A stretch of 64,000 nt of DNA from Saprospirales bacterium (lineage in GTDB: Bacteria > Bacteroidota > Bacteroidia > Chitinophagales > JADIYW01): the NCBI GenBank assembly GCA_016711605.1, contig JADJSS010000008.1, forward strand, positions 156,033-220,032, read 5' to 3'. Of this stretch, positions 34,023 through 43,931 are shown piece after piece. The notes below the pieces were generated by a model. It saw only the letters and a list, made by a program, of their open reading frames with translations, was not told the origin of the DNA and ran no database searches. Within the stretch, counting starts at the first letter, position 1. Every line of letters begins with the position of its first letter. The position numbers and the translations under genes are program-made.

Positions 34023-34490
34023 ATGAATCAAAAACATTCAATCAGTCTTTTTAAAGGCATCTCATGGCGCATAGTTGCCACCTGTGATACTATTCTACTT
34101 TCCTATATTTATACAGGTAGTATCGGAAATTCGTTAAAAATTGGATTTGTTGAAGTATTTACAAAAATAATTTTGTTCTACATACACGAACGTGTTTGGT
34201 TAAATATAAAATGGGGCACCAAAATCAAAGCTATATTGCAGGAAAATGAGAACAATAACATAGATGTAATTACTAAAGAAAAAATGCTGACAGAAGAAGA
34301 GCATTATAGAAGTTTAATAAAAGGTATAAGTTGGCGATTTTTTGGAACATTAGATACTATTATTATTGCAACATTTATAACTGGTGATTATTCAAAAGCA
34401 TTAAAAATTGGTGCAACTGAATTAGTAACTAAAGTTATTTTATTCTATTTCCATGAAAGATTATGGATGCGAATGACTAAGTCTAAATAA
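34023..34490 (+). CDS. DUF2061 tandem-repeat membrane protein
   Basis: 155 residues made of two DUF2061 copies: KGISWRIVATCDTILLSYIYTG...KIILFYIHERVW (7-60) and KGISWRFFGTLDTIIIATFITG...KVILFYFHERLW (97-150), each with two membrane spans. Related proteins are linked to sulfate assimilation loci; the TauE/SafE neighbour fits sulfur metabolism, but this is inference. Confidence 0.85.
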   Translation: MNQKHSISLFKGISWRIVATCDTILLSYIYTGSIGNSLKIGFVEVFTKIILFYIHERVWLNIKWGTKIKAILQENENNNIDVITKEKMLTEEEHYRSLIKGISWRFFGTLDTIIIATFITGDYSKALKIGATELVTKVILFYFHERLWMRMTKSK

Positions 34491-34619
34491 ACAATCTTCT
34501 CAATTTCCTAACAGTAACATAGATTTTATCTACATGATTTGTTTTTGCTAAATAATTTTCTCAACTTCATTTTCTGATTTAAAACTTATTACTTATCACT
34601 TTTAACTAATAACTAATAC

Positions 34620-35894
34620 ATGCAAGTAGATGTAATTTTAGGGCTTCAATGGGGCGACGAAGGCAAAGGAAAAATCGTAGATTATTTAGCTGACAAATAT
34701 GACATTATTGCACGTTTTCAAGGCGGTCCAAATGCTGGACATACCTTAGTCATCAATGGAAAAAAACATGTATTGCATACTATTCCTTCTGGTATTTTTC
34801 GCGAAGGAAAAATTAATTACATTGGTAATGGTGTGGTAATTGATCCAGTTACTTTAATGAAAGAAATAGAAAATCTGGAAAAAGATGGTGCTGATGTATT
34901 AGGTAGACTAGTTATTTCAAAACGCGCCAATCTAATTTTACCAACGCATAAGATTTTAGATGCAGCTTCTGAATCTTCCAAAGGAACCTCTAAAATTGGA
35001 TCTACACTTAAAGGAATTGGACCAACCTATATGGACAAAACAGGCCGAAATGGTTTACGTATTGGTGATATTTTAGAAGATGATTTTATCGTAAAATATG
35101 AACTTTTAAAAAGTAAACATTTGCAATTATTGCAAATCTACAATTACACTTTTGAACTCGATGAATTGGAAGAACAATGGTTTGAAGCCATTGAAAAATT
35201 AAAAGCATACAAACAGGTTGATGCTGTTTATTATATCAATGAAGCATTAAAAAAAGGTAAAAAAATATTGGCTGAAGGCGCACAAGGTTCTATGTTGGAT
35301 ATTGATTTCGGCACCTATCCTTTCGTCACTTCATCTAATACCATTTCTGCAGCGGTTTGCACTGGTTTAGGTATTTCACCAAAACAAATTGGTGAAGTAA
35401 TTGGCATCACCAAAGCATATTGCACACGCGTTGGTGGTGGACCATTTCCAACGGAATTAGATGATGCAATTGGTGAAAAACTACGACAAGTTGGTGGTGA
35501 ATTTGGTGCCACAACTGGAAGACCTCGTCGTTGTGGTTGGATAGATTTACCTGCATTAAATTATACATGTTTGATAAATGGTGTTACAAAAATTGTAATA
35601 ACTAAAGCAGATATTTTAAATTCTTTTGAAGAATTTGGTGTTTGCACTCATTACAAATACGACAACAAAGAAACGAAAGATTTACCTTATGATATGGTAA
35701 ATAAAAATATTCAGCCAACAACAATCACCTTTAAAAGTTGGGGCAACATTGATGCAACAAAACCATTGCCAATAGAATTAAAAGAATACGTTGATTATTT
35801 GGAAAAATACCTTAATGTACCAGTTTCTATGGTTTCTAACGGACCAGGCCGTGAAGAATTGATTGATATGGAAAATGGAAAATTGTTAGCGTAA
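34620..35894 (+). CDS. purA: adenylosuccinate synthetase
   Basis: Converts IMP and Asp to adenylosuccinate with GTP. 424 residues, full length. GLQWGDEGKGKIVDYLA (P-loop with catalytic Asp), RFQGGPNAGHT (His), IGSTLKGIGPTYMDKTGRNG, TTGRPRRCGW and SNGPGREE are all in place. Preceded by CTTATTACTTATCAC-like filler. Confidence 0.97.
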   Translation: MQVDVILGLQWGDEGKGKIVDYLADKYDIIARFQGGPNAGHTLVINGKKHVLHTIPSGIFREGKINYIGNGVVIDPVTLMKEIENLEKDGADVLGRLVISKRANLILPTHKILDAASESSKGTSKIGSTLKGIGPTYMDKTGRNGLRIGDILEDDFIVKYELLKSKHLQLLQIYNYTFELDELEEQWFEAIEKLKAYKQVDAVYYINEALKKGKKILAEGAQGSMLDIDFGTYPFVTSSNTISAAVCTGLGISPKQIGEVIGITKAYCTRVGGGPFPTELDDAIGEKLRQVGGEFGATTGRPRRCGWIDLPALNYTCLINGVTKIVITKADILNSFEEFGVCTHYKYDNKETKDLPYDMVNKNIQPTTITFKSWGNIDATKPLPIELKEYVDYLEKYLNVPVSMVSNGPGREELIDMENGKLLA

Positions 35895-35951
35895 AATCAT
35901 TATCTTTCTATTTAAATTTGAAGTGTTCGGTTTCGAAAAAGCGAAAATTTA

Positions 35952-37253
35952 ATGCGCAATTTTTATCCATTTCCAGTAGAAAATATTGAAACGTTCAAAC
36001 TTCAATTATTAGAAATTTCTAATGCAGTAAAACATTTCTGTTATTTAGATTCTAATAATTATCCGAATTATCCGTATTCAACTTTTGGTTCTTTGTTTGC
36101 TATTGATGCTATTGATGTGATTTCTGTGAATACAAATTGCTTAGAACAGTTTGAAAAATTTCAACAAAAATACAACGATTGGATGTTTGGTTTTTTAAAT
36201 TATGATTTGAAAAATGAAATTGAATCTTCTTTAATATCTAACAATATTGATAACATACAAAATCCTTTGCTGCATTTTTTTGTACCTAAATATATCTTAA
36301 AGATTGAAAATGACAAAGTTGAAATTGGTGTTTTGAGTGAAAGTGAAGGTGAAGGTGAAAGTGTTTTGGATGAATTCAAAAATCTTCTACAAAATAAAAC
36401 TATAGAATCTCAAATCATAAATCATAAATCTGAAATTCTACATCGGATTTTAAAACAAGATTACATTAAATCTATAGATAAAATCAAGCAACACATTCAA
36501 CTTGGCGACATTTATGAATTAAATTTTTGTCAGGAATTTTATGTTGAAAATGCTGAAATAAATCCTGTTGCTGTTTTTAAAAAATTAAACGAAATTTCGA
36601 AAGCACCTTTTACTTCTTTCTTTAAAAATGAACAAAACTATTTGCTATGTGCTTCGCCTGAACGATTTTTAAAACGACAAAACAATACACTAATTTCTCA
36701 GCCAATTAAAGGAACTCGCAAAAGAAATAAAGATAAAAAAGAAGATAATTTATTGAAGCAACAATTATTTTTTGATGAGAAAGAACGCAGTGAAAATGTA
36801 ATGATTGTTGATTTAGTTAGAAATGATTTCTCAAAAATTGCTATTAAAAATTCTGTTGAAGTAGATGAATTATTTGGAATTTATTCTTTTGAGCAAGTAC
36901 ATCAAATGATTTCAACGGTTTCATGTAAGATAGAAAATTCATTATCTTTTTCTGATATAATAAAAGCAGTTTTTCCGATGGGTTCGATGACTGGTGCGCC
37001 AAAAATTGCAGCTATGCAATTAATAGAAATGTATGAACCAACGAAACGTGGTTTATTTTCAGGTGCAGTTGGTTACATTACACCAAAAGGAAATTTTGAT
37101 TTCAATGTTGTGATACGAAGTATTTTATATAATTCCACCAATAACTACATTTCCATTCAAACTGGTAGCGCCATTACTATAGACTGCGATGCCGAAAAAG
37201 AATACGAAGAATGCTTACTCAAAGCAAAGGCGATGATTGAAGTAATATCGTAA
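35952..37253 (+). CDS. pabB: aminodeoxychorismate/anthranilate synthase component I
   Basis: 433-residue chorismate-binding enzyme. The catalytic half has IKGTRKRNKDKKED, ENVMIVDLVRNDFSKIA, FEQVHQMISTVSC, VFPMGSMTGAPKIAAMQLIE and the final IQTGSAITIDCDAEKEYEE. The MTGAPKI Lys/PIKGTR features favour PabB over TrpE. A linker near residues 130-160 (ESEGEGES, QIINHKSEI) derives from simple repeats. Confidence 0.88.
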   Translation: MRNFYPFPVENIETFKLQLLEISNAVKHFCYLDSNNYPNYPYSTFGSLFAIDAIDVISVNTNCLEQFEKFQQKYNDWMFGFLNYDLKNEIESSLISNNIDNIQNPLLHFFVPKYILKIENDKVEIGVLSESEGEGESVLDEFKNLLQNKTIESQIINHKSEILHRILKQDYIKSIDKIKQHIQLGDIYELNFCQEFYVENAEINPVAVFKKLNEISKAPFTSFFKNEQNYLLCASPERFLKRQNNTLISQPIKGTRKRNKDKKEDNLLKQQLFFDEKERSENVMIVDLVRNDFSKIAIKNSVEVDELFGIYSFEQVHQMISTVSCKIENSLSFSDIIKAVFPMGSMTGAPKIAAMQLIEMYEPTKRGLFSGAVGYITPKGNFDFNVVIRSILYNSTNNYISIQTGSAITIDCDAEKEYEECLLKAKAMIEVIS

Positions 37254-37388
37254 ATTACCGTTTACTCATTCATATTGCCGTTTACTCATTCAAATTGGAT
37301 ATAGAATTAAAATTTATTCATTTTTATACTCGAAAAATGGCGTATGCTGAAAAGCCAAATCAGAGTAAGCAAAGTAAAACTATAAATT

Positions 37389-37841
37389 ATGAAAAATTTA
37401 ATGAAACCGTTTTTAGCACTATTGGTAGCAATTACCATGCTGTCTGCATGTAAAAAAGATGTACAAAGAAACAACTCTTCAAATGTACCATCTGAATTTT
37501 TAGGAAGAGCAACTGACATTCAAGACGAAATTGCATTGTCTAGTAGAAATGTTAGTATTTCCGTTTGGGATCATGGAACAATTGATGGTGACATTGTTTC
37601 TGTTTATGTAAACGGAAGAAAAGTAGTTGACGAAGTAACATTAGATGGTCCAGATAATAAGTTTGTAGTGAATACAACTTTAGATTTTAACGGATACAAC
37701 TACATATTACTACATGCACACAATGAAGGTAGTATTTCACCAAATACTGCTTCTTTAGAAATTAATGACGGAACATCACATACTGTGTCATTAGAGTCAG
37801 ATTTATTGACAAGTGGTGTAGCTGAGCTTATTGTAAACTAA
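37389..37841 (+). CDS. lipoprotein of unknown function
   Basis: 150 residues with lipoprotein signal LLVAITMLSAC (lipidated Cys20). The rest looks like one beta-sandwich domain (ISVWDHGTIDGDIVSVYVNGRKVVDEV ... LHAHNEGSISPNTASLEIND). The motif D-H-G-x-x-D-G-D-x-V-S-V-Y-V-N-G recurs in Bacteroidota secreted proteins; role unknown. Strong terminator follows. Confidence 0.8.
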   Translation: MKNLMKPFLALLVAITMLSACKKDVQRNNSSNVPSEFLGRATDIQDEIALSSRNVSISVWDHGTIDGDIVSVYVNGRKVVDEVTLDGPDNKFVVNTTLDFNGYNYILLHAHNEGSISPNTASLEINDGTSHTVSLESDLLTSGVAELIVN

Positions 37842-37868
37842 ACAATTTAACTTTCAATTTTTAAAACA

Positions 37869-37900
37869 AAAACGTCAGCAATTGCTGACGTTTTGTTTTT
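37869..37900 (+). terminator. terminator after the lipoprotein gene
   Basis: AAAACGTCAGC-AATT-GCTGACGTTTT stem followed by GTTTTT; also usable for the converging hydrolase gene. Confidence 0.88.
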
Positions 37901-37921
37901 ATATAAATCTCATTATACTTC

Positions 37922-38938
37922 TTATTGTTTTTTAGTATCGACGTCTTTTATAAATTTAATTAAACCTTTAAAATACGTTTGTTGATCGTCGTACATACAC
38001 ATGTGGCTTCCGTTTGCACAATATAAATAAGTGCCATTTGGAAATTGTGTAGACATCCATTTCATGTGTTCAGGATCCATTGAATCATATTTTGCGCCAA
38101 TAGTAAGCGTTGGTGTTGTTATGTTTTTCAATAAATCTTTTACATTCCAATTTGCTAGATTTCCTGCAATTCCAAACTCGCTGGGTCCTTGCATTTGCGT
38201 ATAAATAACACTATTCAAATGTTTAAATGTGCGTTTTACTGGATCTGGCCAATTACTTTCAGGAAAACGACAAATATGTTTTTCATAAAAATTTGGTGTT
38301 AATAAACGCATATAGGTTGGATTAGAAAAATCTTTCTTTGCTTCTATTGCTCTAATTGTATCTAATACATTTTTATCCATTTGTTTGGACAAAACATCTT
38401 CAGCATATTTTCCATATTCAGGTGCACTCGACATCATATCAGAAATGATCAATCCTTTTAAATGCTGCTGATATTTCAAAGCGTATTGCATAGCCAAAAT
38501 GCCACCCCAAGAATGACCTAATAAATAGAAATTGTTTTTATCTAAATTCAATACTTTGCGCACTTGTTCTACTTCTTCTACAAATCTATCTAGTTGCCAA
38601 AGCGAAGTGTCAGTTGGTTGATCGGAATAATAAGAACCGAGTTGATCGTAATAATAAAACTCTATATTTTCTTGCGGAAAGAAATTTTCAAAGCATTCAA
38701 AATATTCGTGCGTGCATGCTGGTCCACCATGCAACAACAACACTTTTATAGTTGGATTATTACCAATACGTTTTGTCCAAACATTGAATTGTCCAATTGG
38801 TGTTTCAATTGGAATAAGTTTGATATTTCCTGTTTGTATTTCTGAAGTTGTATTCGTTGTGTCAGTTTGCTTTTCATTCTTTTGTTGACAAGAAAATAAA
38901 AAACTACACAGGATTAATAAAGAAAATAAACGTATCAT
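37922..38938 (-). CDS. proline iminopeptidase-like alpha/beta hydrolase, lipoprotein
   Basis: 338 residues with lipobox LFSC near residue 16. HGGPACTHEYFE (oxyanion His-Gly-Gly-Pro), the nucleophile elbow GHSWGGILAMQYA and late Asp/His (GAKYDSMDPEH, NGSHMCMYDD) match the prolyl aminopeptidase family. The membrane anchor suggests action on peptides in the periplasm. Confidence 0.9.
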   Translation of the reverse strand: MIRLFSLLILCSFLFSCQQKNEKQTDTTNTTSEIQTGNIKLIPIETPIGQFNVWTKRIGNNPTIKVLLLHGGPACTHEYFECFENFFPQENIEFYYYDQLGSYYSDQPTDTSLWQLDRFVEEVEQVRKVLNLDKNNFYLLGHSWGGILAMQYALKYQQHLKGLIISDMMSSAPEYGKYAEDVLSKQMDKNVLDTIRAIEAKKDFSNPTYMRLLTPNFYEKHICRFPESNWPDPVKRTFKHLNSVIYTQMQGPSEFGIAGNLANWNVKDLLKNITTPTLTIGAKYDSMDPEHMKWMSTQFPNGTYLYCANGSHMCMYDDQQTYFKGLIKFIKDVDTKKQ

Positions 38939-39053
38939 AATTTCAATTTATACAGTAAATATAACTTTTCAAAAATAAAAATGGCTTGATAAGATTTTTA
39001 AAAACCTATCAAGCCAAACATATAACTTATATCTTATAACCTATATCTTTTAT

Positions 39054-39557
39054 TTAATGATGATGTCCACCTGGACCATGAACGTGTCCATGTTCTAATT
39101 CTTCAGCAGTTGCAGCACGCACATCAACAATGGTTACCGAAAAATTCAAATCTTTACCAGCCAATGGATGATTAAAATCCATCACTACAATTTCGTCCGT
39201 TACTTCACGAACCAAACCTTGAAACTGGTGTCCGTTTTGATCCATCATCGGCAACACACTACCTGGACGCACCATATTGGTATCAATGTTTCCATCTTTA
39301 TCTTTAAAGCTATCGATAGGAATTTGCGCCAAATTTTCTTCGCTGTGCAAACCGTAACCGTTCTCTGCTTTTATAGAAAAGTCTACACTGTCACCAACCG
39401 TTTTGCCAGCAATATTACTTTCAAATTCAGGTAATAACATGCCTGAACCTTGTATAAATACTAAAGGATTTTCTGGTGCAGATTTATCAGCTGTAACCAA
39501 CTGACCATTATCGTCTACTTTTAATTCGTAGTGAACACTCACTACCATGTTTTTCAT
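39054..39557 (-). CDS. slyD: SlyD-type FKBP peptidyl-prolyl isomerase
   Basis: 167 residues from MKNMVVSVHYELKVDD; four upstream codons are possible but off-family. FKBP domain with inserted IF chaperone domain (QIPIDSFKDKDGN ... VREVTDEIVVMDFNHPLAGKDLNF) and a short His-rich metal-binding tail HGHVHGPGGHHH. Confidence 0.92.
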   Translation of the reverse strand: MKNMVVSVHYELKVDDNGQLVTADKSAPENPLVFIQGSGMLLPEFESNIAGKTVGDSVDFSIKAENGYGLHSEENLAQIPIDSFKDKDGNIDTNMVRPGSVLPMMDQNGHQFQGLVREVTDEIVVMDFNHPLAGKDLNFSVTIVDVRAATAEELEHGHVHGPGGHHH

Positions 39558-39782
39558 TACTAATAACATATATTGTTTTTTAAATTCCGCACAAGGTAGG
39601 CAAATAAATAAATAGATTGGCTGGTTTTTAGTAGTTTTTTAAACGATTCTAGCTTTATTGATATAAGACAAACGCAGTTCTTAACCTTGAATTTGCATTT
39701 ATATCGAAGTAAATTAAAATCAAATAGGTTTTAATTCAGAAATACTTAATATGACTGTAACGCTTGATTAATGCAACAGGTG

Positions 39783-39790
39783 TAATTTTG
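39783..39790 (+). promoter_or_regulatory. -7 box before the histone-like gene
   Basis: TAATTTTG matches TAnnTTTG, 25 bases before the start codon at 39815. The rest of the 39570-39782 gap holds nothing recognisable. Confidence 0.55.
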
Positions 39791-39814
39791 TAGTGTAATT
39801 AAAACAATATTAAA

Positions 39815-40516
39815 ATGGATTCAACACAAAAATTTCAACAAGCATTTGATACTTTATTAAAAGATTTTAATGCAAAAGTAGAAGAAGTAAAATCAAACAT
39901 TCAAAATTTGACTGCTGATGTAAAAGTACAAGTAGAAGGACAAAAAGAAAACCTACAAGAGTACGGCGAAAAAATTAAAGGAAGAATTAATCAAATTGTT
40001 GATGTAGATAAAGTACGTTCAAGTGTATTAGCAGAAGCTGAAAACTTAGTTGATGAAGCGAAAGTGAAAATTGAAAAAGTTTTTCAGTTTGTAAATGAGC
40101 AAGTAAACCAAGGTGAGAAAAAAGCAAAATCTGCTGCTGCTGATTTTTCTAAAAAAGCAGAAAAATTCACCAATGAAATTGAAAAAGATGTTGTAAAAGC
40201 AACTAAAGATTTTCAAAAAACAGTAGAAAAAACTACTGATAAGTTTGAAAAAAACTTTAATAAAGTAGAGAAAAAAGTAGAAAGCAAAGTAAAAAAAGCA
40301 GTTAAAAATGTAGAATCAACTGTTGCAAAAGCTACTAAAGATGCAAAAACAAAAGCTGCAACTGCAACTAAAACTGTAAAAGAAACTGCTGCAAAAGCAA
40401 CAACTGTAGCAAAGAAAACAACAGCACCAGCTAAGAAAGCTGCTGCATCTGCTAAAAAAGCTGCTGCTCCAGCAAAGAAAGCTGCAACTAACACAGTAAA
40501 AAAAGCATCTAAGTAA
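39815..40516 (+). CDS. coiled-coil protein with histone H1-like Lys/Ala tail
   Basis: 233 residues. The first 150 are a long amphipathic coiled coil (apolipophorin-like repeats of about 11 residues). The tail (about 150-233) is a low-complexity Lys/Ala/Thr region with repeated AAAPAKKAA words as in histone H1-like proteins. It could be a DNA-compacting protein or a stress coiled-coil protein. Strong GC-rich terminator follows. Confidence 0.7.
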   Translation: MDSTQKFQQAFDTLLKDFNAKVEEVKSNIQNLTADVKVQVEGQKENLQEYGEKIKGRINQIVDVDKVRSSVLAEAENLVDEAKVKIEKVFQFVNEQVNQGEKKAKSAAADFSKKAEKFTNEIEKDVVKATKDFQKTVEKTTDKFEKNFNKVEKKVESKVKKAVKNVESTVAKATKDAKTKAATATKTVKETAAKATTVAKKTTAPAKKAAASAKKAAAPAKKAATNTVKKASK

Positions 40517-40559
40517 TTAGATTAACAATAGAATGGATTTTATTTGGTTAGTAAAATCT

Positions 40560-40586
40560 GGGCGCGCCTTCGGCGCGCCCTTTTTA
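40560..40586 (+). terminator. GC-rich terminator after the histone-like gene
   Basis: GGGCGCGCC-TTC-GGCGCGCCC, a 9-bp all-GC stem, then TTTTTATTTT. Exceptionally strong for this AT-rich window. Confidence 0.92.
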
Positions 40587-40615
40587 TTTTCAAAGTTTTA
40601 AAAAATTAAATTTAT

Positions 40616-41755
40616 TTATTTTTTCTGATCCCAAGTTTCAATAAATTTTATCAAAACTTTTTTCATGGCACTTAGAGCTGCTGGATTTATGGCTTCTATT
40701 TTATCTAATCGTGTATGATAAATTGGATCAAGTTTTTCTGAATCCATTCCTATAACTGTAGCCACAGGCAAACCAGCAATATGAAAAGATGTTCCGTCTG
40801 ACGCACCAACATGCAATGCTAATTTTTTGTACGGAACGTTGGATGCAATAAATGCATCTTCAACAAGTTTAATGTATTGTTTTTCGTAGTACACTAACGT
40901 ATTCGTTTCTGATGTGGCAATTGTTAGGTGTTCGATATCTTTTATAGAATCTAAATTAAATAGAAATGCATTTTCAGCCAACAATTGTTGTTTATGAGTT
41001 TGTGCGTAAGCATGCGACCCACGCAAAGCTGCTTCTTCTGAGCCAAAACTGATTAATCGTAATCTAGTATTTGTTAATCTGTTAGATGAAAAAACTTTTG
41101 CCATTTCAACAGCCATCGCAACACCAGTTAAATTATCTGAAGCACCATCTACCACATCAGTACCATGCATATCAAAAAACACAATTAGTATTGGTGTGGC
41201 AACTAAAAACAACCACCAAATATAACTAAACCACGTTGCTGTAATAAATAATGAAAGCAAAGAATAAATTCCTAATAAGGCAATTTGCACACCAGCAATT
41301 ACAGATAAAACCGCACCTGTCTGTTTCAATTTATACCACCATTTAAATTCTTTCACGCTATCAATATGTCCTGCAACGATGACAGTAGAAGTGGCAGTTT
41401 CAGTTGGTTCAATATCGCCGATTACATTCCACGATGGTACTTTTTTAAATAAAAAATCAAGCCAATGACGATACGTTACAAAATGGCCAAGAAATAAAAT
41501 AGAATTTAAAATACCTAAAAATGCTGCAAACTGAATATTGAATTTTAAAAGAACCAACACGAATATATAAACTATACAAAAGATTTTTAGCGATTGGAAG
41601 TGCGACTCCAAAGGTGATTGAAATTCTTCCACAACAACTTTGTCACAATATTTTTTTAAAACATCAGCTGTATAATATTGTGCATCTTTTTCTTGCTGAC
41701 TACCAAAGTATCGGCCGCCAAAACGAGCAATAATATCTTGAATATAATCTATCAT
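40616..41755 (-). CDS. M28 family metallopeptidase with transmembrane segments
   Basis: 379 residues. Zinc-peptidase motifs: VAGHIDSVKEF (His-x-Asp), GASDNLTGVA (bridging Asp), FGSEEAALRGSHAY (Glu-Glu), DSIKDIEHL, and HVGASDGTSFHIAG. Unusually, four hydrophobic segments lie within the first 200 residues (about 57-75, 79-97, 145-165, 172-190), so the peptidase domain is membrane-embedded in sequence. Confidence 0.85.
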   Translation of the reverse strand: MIDYIQDIIARFGGRYFGSQQEKDAQYYTADVLKKYCDKVVVEEFQSPLESHFQSLKIFCIVYIFVLVLLKFNIQFAAFLGILNSILFLGHFVTYRHWLDFLFKKVPSWNVIGDIEPTETATSTVIVAGHIDSVKEFKWWYKLKQTGAVLSVIAGVQIALLGIYSLLSLFITATWFSYIWWLFLVATPILIVFFDMHGTDVVDGASDNLTGVAMAVEMAKVFSSNRLTNTRLRLISFGSEEAALRGSHAYAQTHKQQLLAENAFLFNLDSIKDIEHLTIATSETNTLVYYEKQYIKLVEDAFIASNVPYKKLALHVGASDGTSFHIAGLPVATVIGMDSEKLDPIYHTRLDKIEAINPAALSAMKKVLIKFIETWDQKK

Positions 41756-41828
41756 GTGTAGGAATTTAATGGTAATATAAGGATTTATATTTATATCTAA
41801 TGTTCAGCTCTTTCTTAATATAGAATAA

Positions 41829-42551
41829 ATGACCTGTGATTTTTTTAACAATTTTCTTACATTTGAAAATATAAAAAACAGCATGGTAAATGCATTTATA
41901 AAAACATCTGTTAATGCATGGAATAACTTATGGACTAAGAGGTATTTCAAAGCTACCTTCTTTGTAACCATTGTTATATTTTTTGCTACTATTCATTACT
42001 CTTGTTATTTTATTGCAATTTGGGAAAACAGAGAAGGAATTCAATTAAATGATTTTATACTTAACAAGATTCCACCTAAACAATTATCACCTTTTATTTT
42101 TTTTATTATTCATTCCTCATTGGTAATAACATTATTGCTTAATACAGCACAACCAAAACAATTATTAAAAGCACTTCAAGCATATGCTTTAGTTTTAGCA
42201 TTTCGAACGATTTCCATTTACCTATTACCATTGGAAGAACCAACTGGATTAATCTATTTACAAGATCCGATTACAGGTTTCTTCTTAAACTCAGGCGTTG
42301 TTGTAAAAAAAGATTTGTTCTTTTCTGGACATATTTCTGCGATCTGTCTTTTTTATTATTACACAGAAAATAAAGCTTGGAAGACTTATTTAAGTATAGC
42401 AATTCCTGTTTTAGCAATTTTGATTTTATGGCAGCATGTACATTATACCGTAGATATTATTGCAGCTCCATTTTTTACGTATTTAGGATGTAAATTAATT
42501 GATAAAATAAATGAAACTTGGAAATTTGGCTTAGATAAACTTTTTCCTTAG
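41829..42551 (+). CDS. PAP2/sphingomyelin-synthase-like membrane phosphatase
   Basis: 240 residues (perhaps 222 if the Met at 41883 is used). About six membrane spans. FSGHISAICLFYYY and HVHYTVDIIAAPFF carry the His and His-x3-Asp of the PAP2_C/SMS group. Likely handles a lipid phosphate or head group; substrate unknown. Confidence 0.8.
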   Translation: MTCDFFNNFLTFENIKNSMVNAFIKTSVNAWNNLWTKRYFKATFFVTIVIFFATIHYSCYFIAIWENREGIQLNDFILNKIPPKQLSPFIFFIIHSSLVITLLLNTAQPKQLLKALQAYALVLAFRTISIYLLPLEEPTGLIYLQDPITGFFLNSGVVVKKDLFFSGHISAICLFYYYTENKAWKTYLSIAIPVLAILILWQHVHYTVDIIAAPFFTYLGCKLIDKINETWKFGLDKLFP

Positions 42552-42560
42552 TATAAATCA

Positions 42561-43814
42561 TTATAAACGAATTGAAGATGTTTCATTTTTTAGTTTAGCT
42601 TGATTTAGTTCCATTTGCAAAATACATTCATAAGTTGCTGTTCTTAATGCAAATTCTCTTGGATCGTTAGCGATATGTGTTCCCATTTTGTTCATCACAT
42701 ATGCAAATGCAACTTTTTTTTCTGGATCCGCAAAACCACCAGAACCACCAGCACCAAACGAACCATAACTTCTGTAATTAATTCCAAAATTTTGAAATTC
42801 AGATGGTTTGGCAAAACCTAATGAAAATGGTATATCTACATTTAATACAAGGTCTTTTTTACCATGTTTTGGATGTATTGGAGCTGTTTCTAATTCAGCT
42901 AATGTTTCTTTACTGATGTGTAAATTTTTTCCACCTGTAGCAAACTCATTATATGTTTGTGCAACAGAACGCGCGTTACCAAAACCATGTGCGGAACCTA
43001 ATGGAATATGCATGTATTTTCTGTTGTTAAAGTTGTTTAAATTCAACGCATGAGGTGGATTTAACATTGATTTGTAAAAATGCGAAAATGGATTTAAAAT
43101 TCCTTTTAAAATGCTGCCAAAATCACTAGTGCCACTATCTTTTTTAGCAAAAGCTTCCATTGGTAGAAATGGAATTAGCTGTGCAATTCTATGTTGAGGA
43201 ATATCTTTTGGTAAACCAATATGAAAATCGATATCTAAAGCATCTGCGATTTCATTTTTAAAAAAAACATGCAATGGTTTTTTTAATGGATCTATACGTT
43301 TGCAAATCTCATTTTGATACATGGCAATCGTCCATGCATGGTATCCTTTTTTATCGCCAGGATTCCAATAAGGTTTTTGTTTGGCTAAACAATTTGATAA
43401 AATCTCATCGTTAGTTAAAACTTCGTAATTCAGTTTTTTATCGTTGGTAAATAATCCAGCTTGATGTGCTAAAAGCTGTCGAACTGTAATACTTTCCTTT
43501 CCGTTATGAGCAAATTCTTTCCAGTAAGTTGATACTTTTTCATCATAATCTAAAAACCCTTTGGAATGTAAAAGTGCAAATGCTAAAGATGATAGACCTT
43601 TAGTAGTAGAAAATACGACTGATAATGTATCTTCTTCCCAATATTGCTTCTTTGCTTTGTCGCGATAACCACCCCAAATATCAACTACTTTTTCACCTTT
43701 GTAATACACACAACAAGAAGCGCCAACTTCATTTCTTTTTTCAAAATTTTCTTCAAAAACAGTTTTTACTTTTTCAAAGCCTTCTTTAACATATCCAGAA
43801 ATAGGTACTTGCAT
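42561..43814 (-). CDS. serine hydrolase of the beta-lactamase/EstB family
   Basis: 417 residues. The S-x-x-K nucleophile is STTK (VVFSTTKGLSSLAF, about residue 68), Tyr motif GYHAW, and GAGGSGGFADPEKKVAFAYVMN near the C-terminus replaces K-T-G. No signal peptide. Typical substrates are esters or D-peptides; not a resistance enzyme by context. Confidence 0.9.
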   Translation of the reverse strand: MQVPISGYVKEGFEKVKTVFEENFEKRNEVGASCCVYYKGEKVVDIWGGYRDKAKKQYWEEDTLSVVFSTTKGLSSLAFALLHSKGFLDYDEKVSTYWKEFAHNGKESITVRQLLAHQAGLFTNDKKLNYEVLTNDEILSNCLAKQKPYWNPGDKKGYHAWTIAMYQNEICKRIDPLKKPLHVFFKNEIADALDIDFHIGLPKDIPQHRIAQLIPFLPMEAFAKKDSGTSDFGSILKGILNPFSHFYKSMLNPPHALNLNNFNNRKYMHIPLGSAHGFGNARSVAQTYNEFATGGKNLHISKETLAELETAPIHPKHGKKDLVLNVDIPFSLGFAKPSEFQNFGINYRSYGSFGAGGSGGFADPEKKVAFAYVMNKMGTHIANDPREFALRTATYECILQMELNQAKLKNETSSIRL

Positions 43815-43931
43815 TGCATTTTTTTTGAATGGAAAAGATACAGTTTTATTACAACTTTTAATAATACCTTAATCAAAATTGGAATTACAACGCATTTTAT
43901 TTCTCTAACTTGTCCATTCAATTATTTTTAA

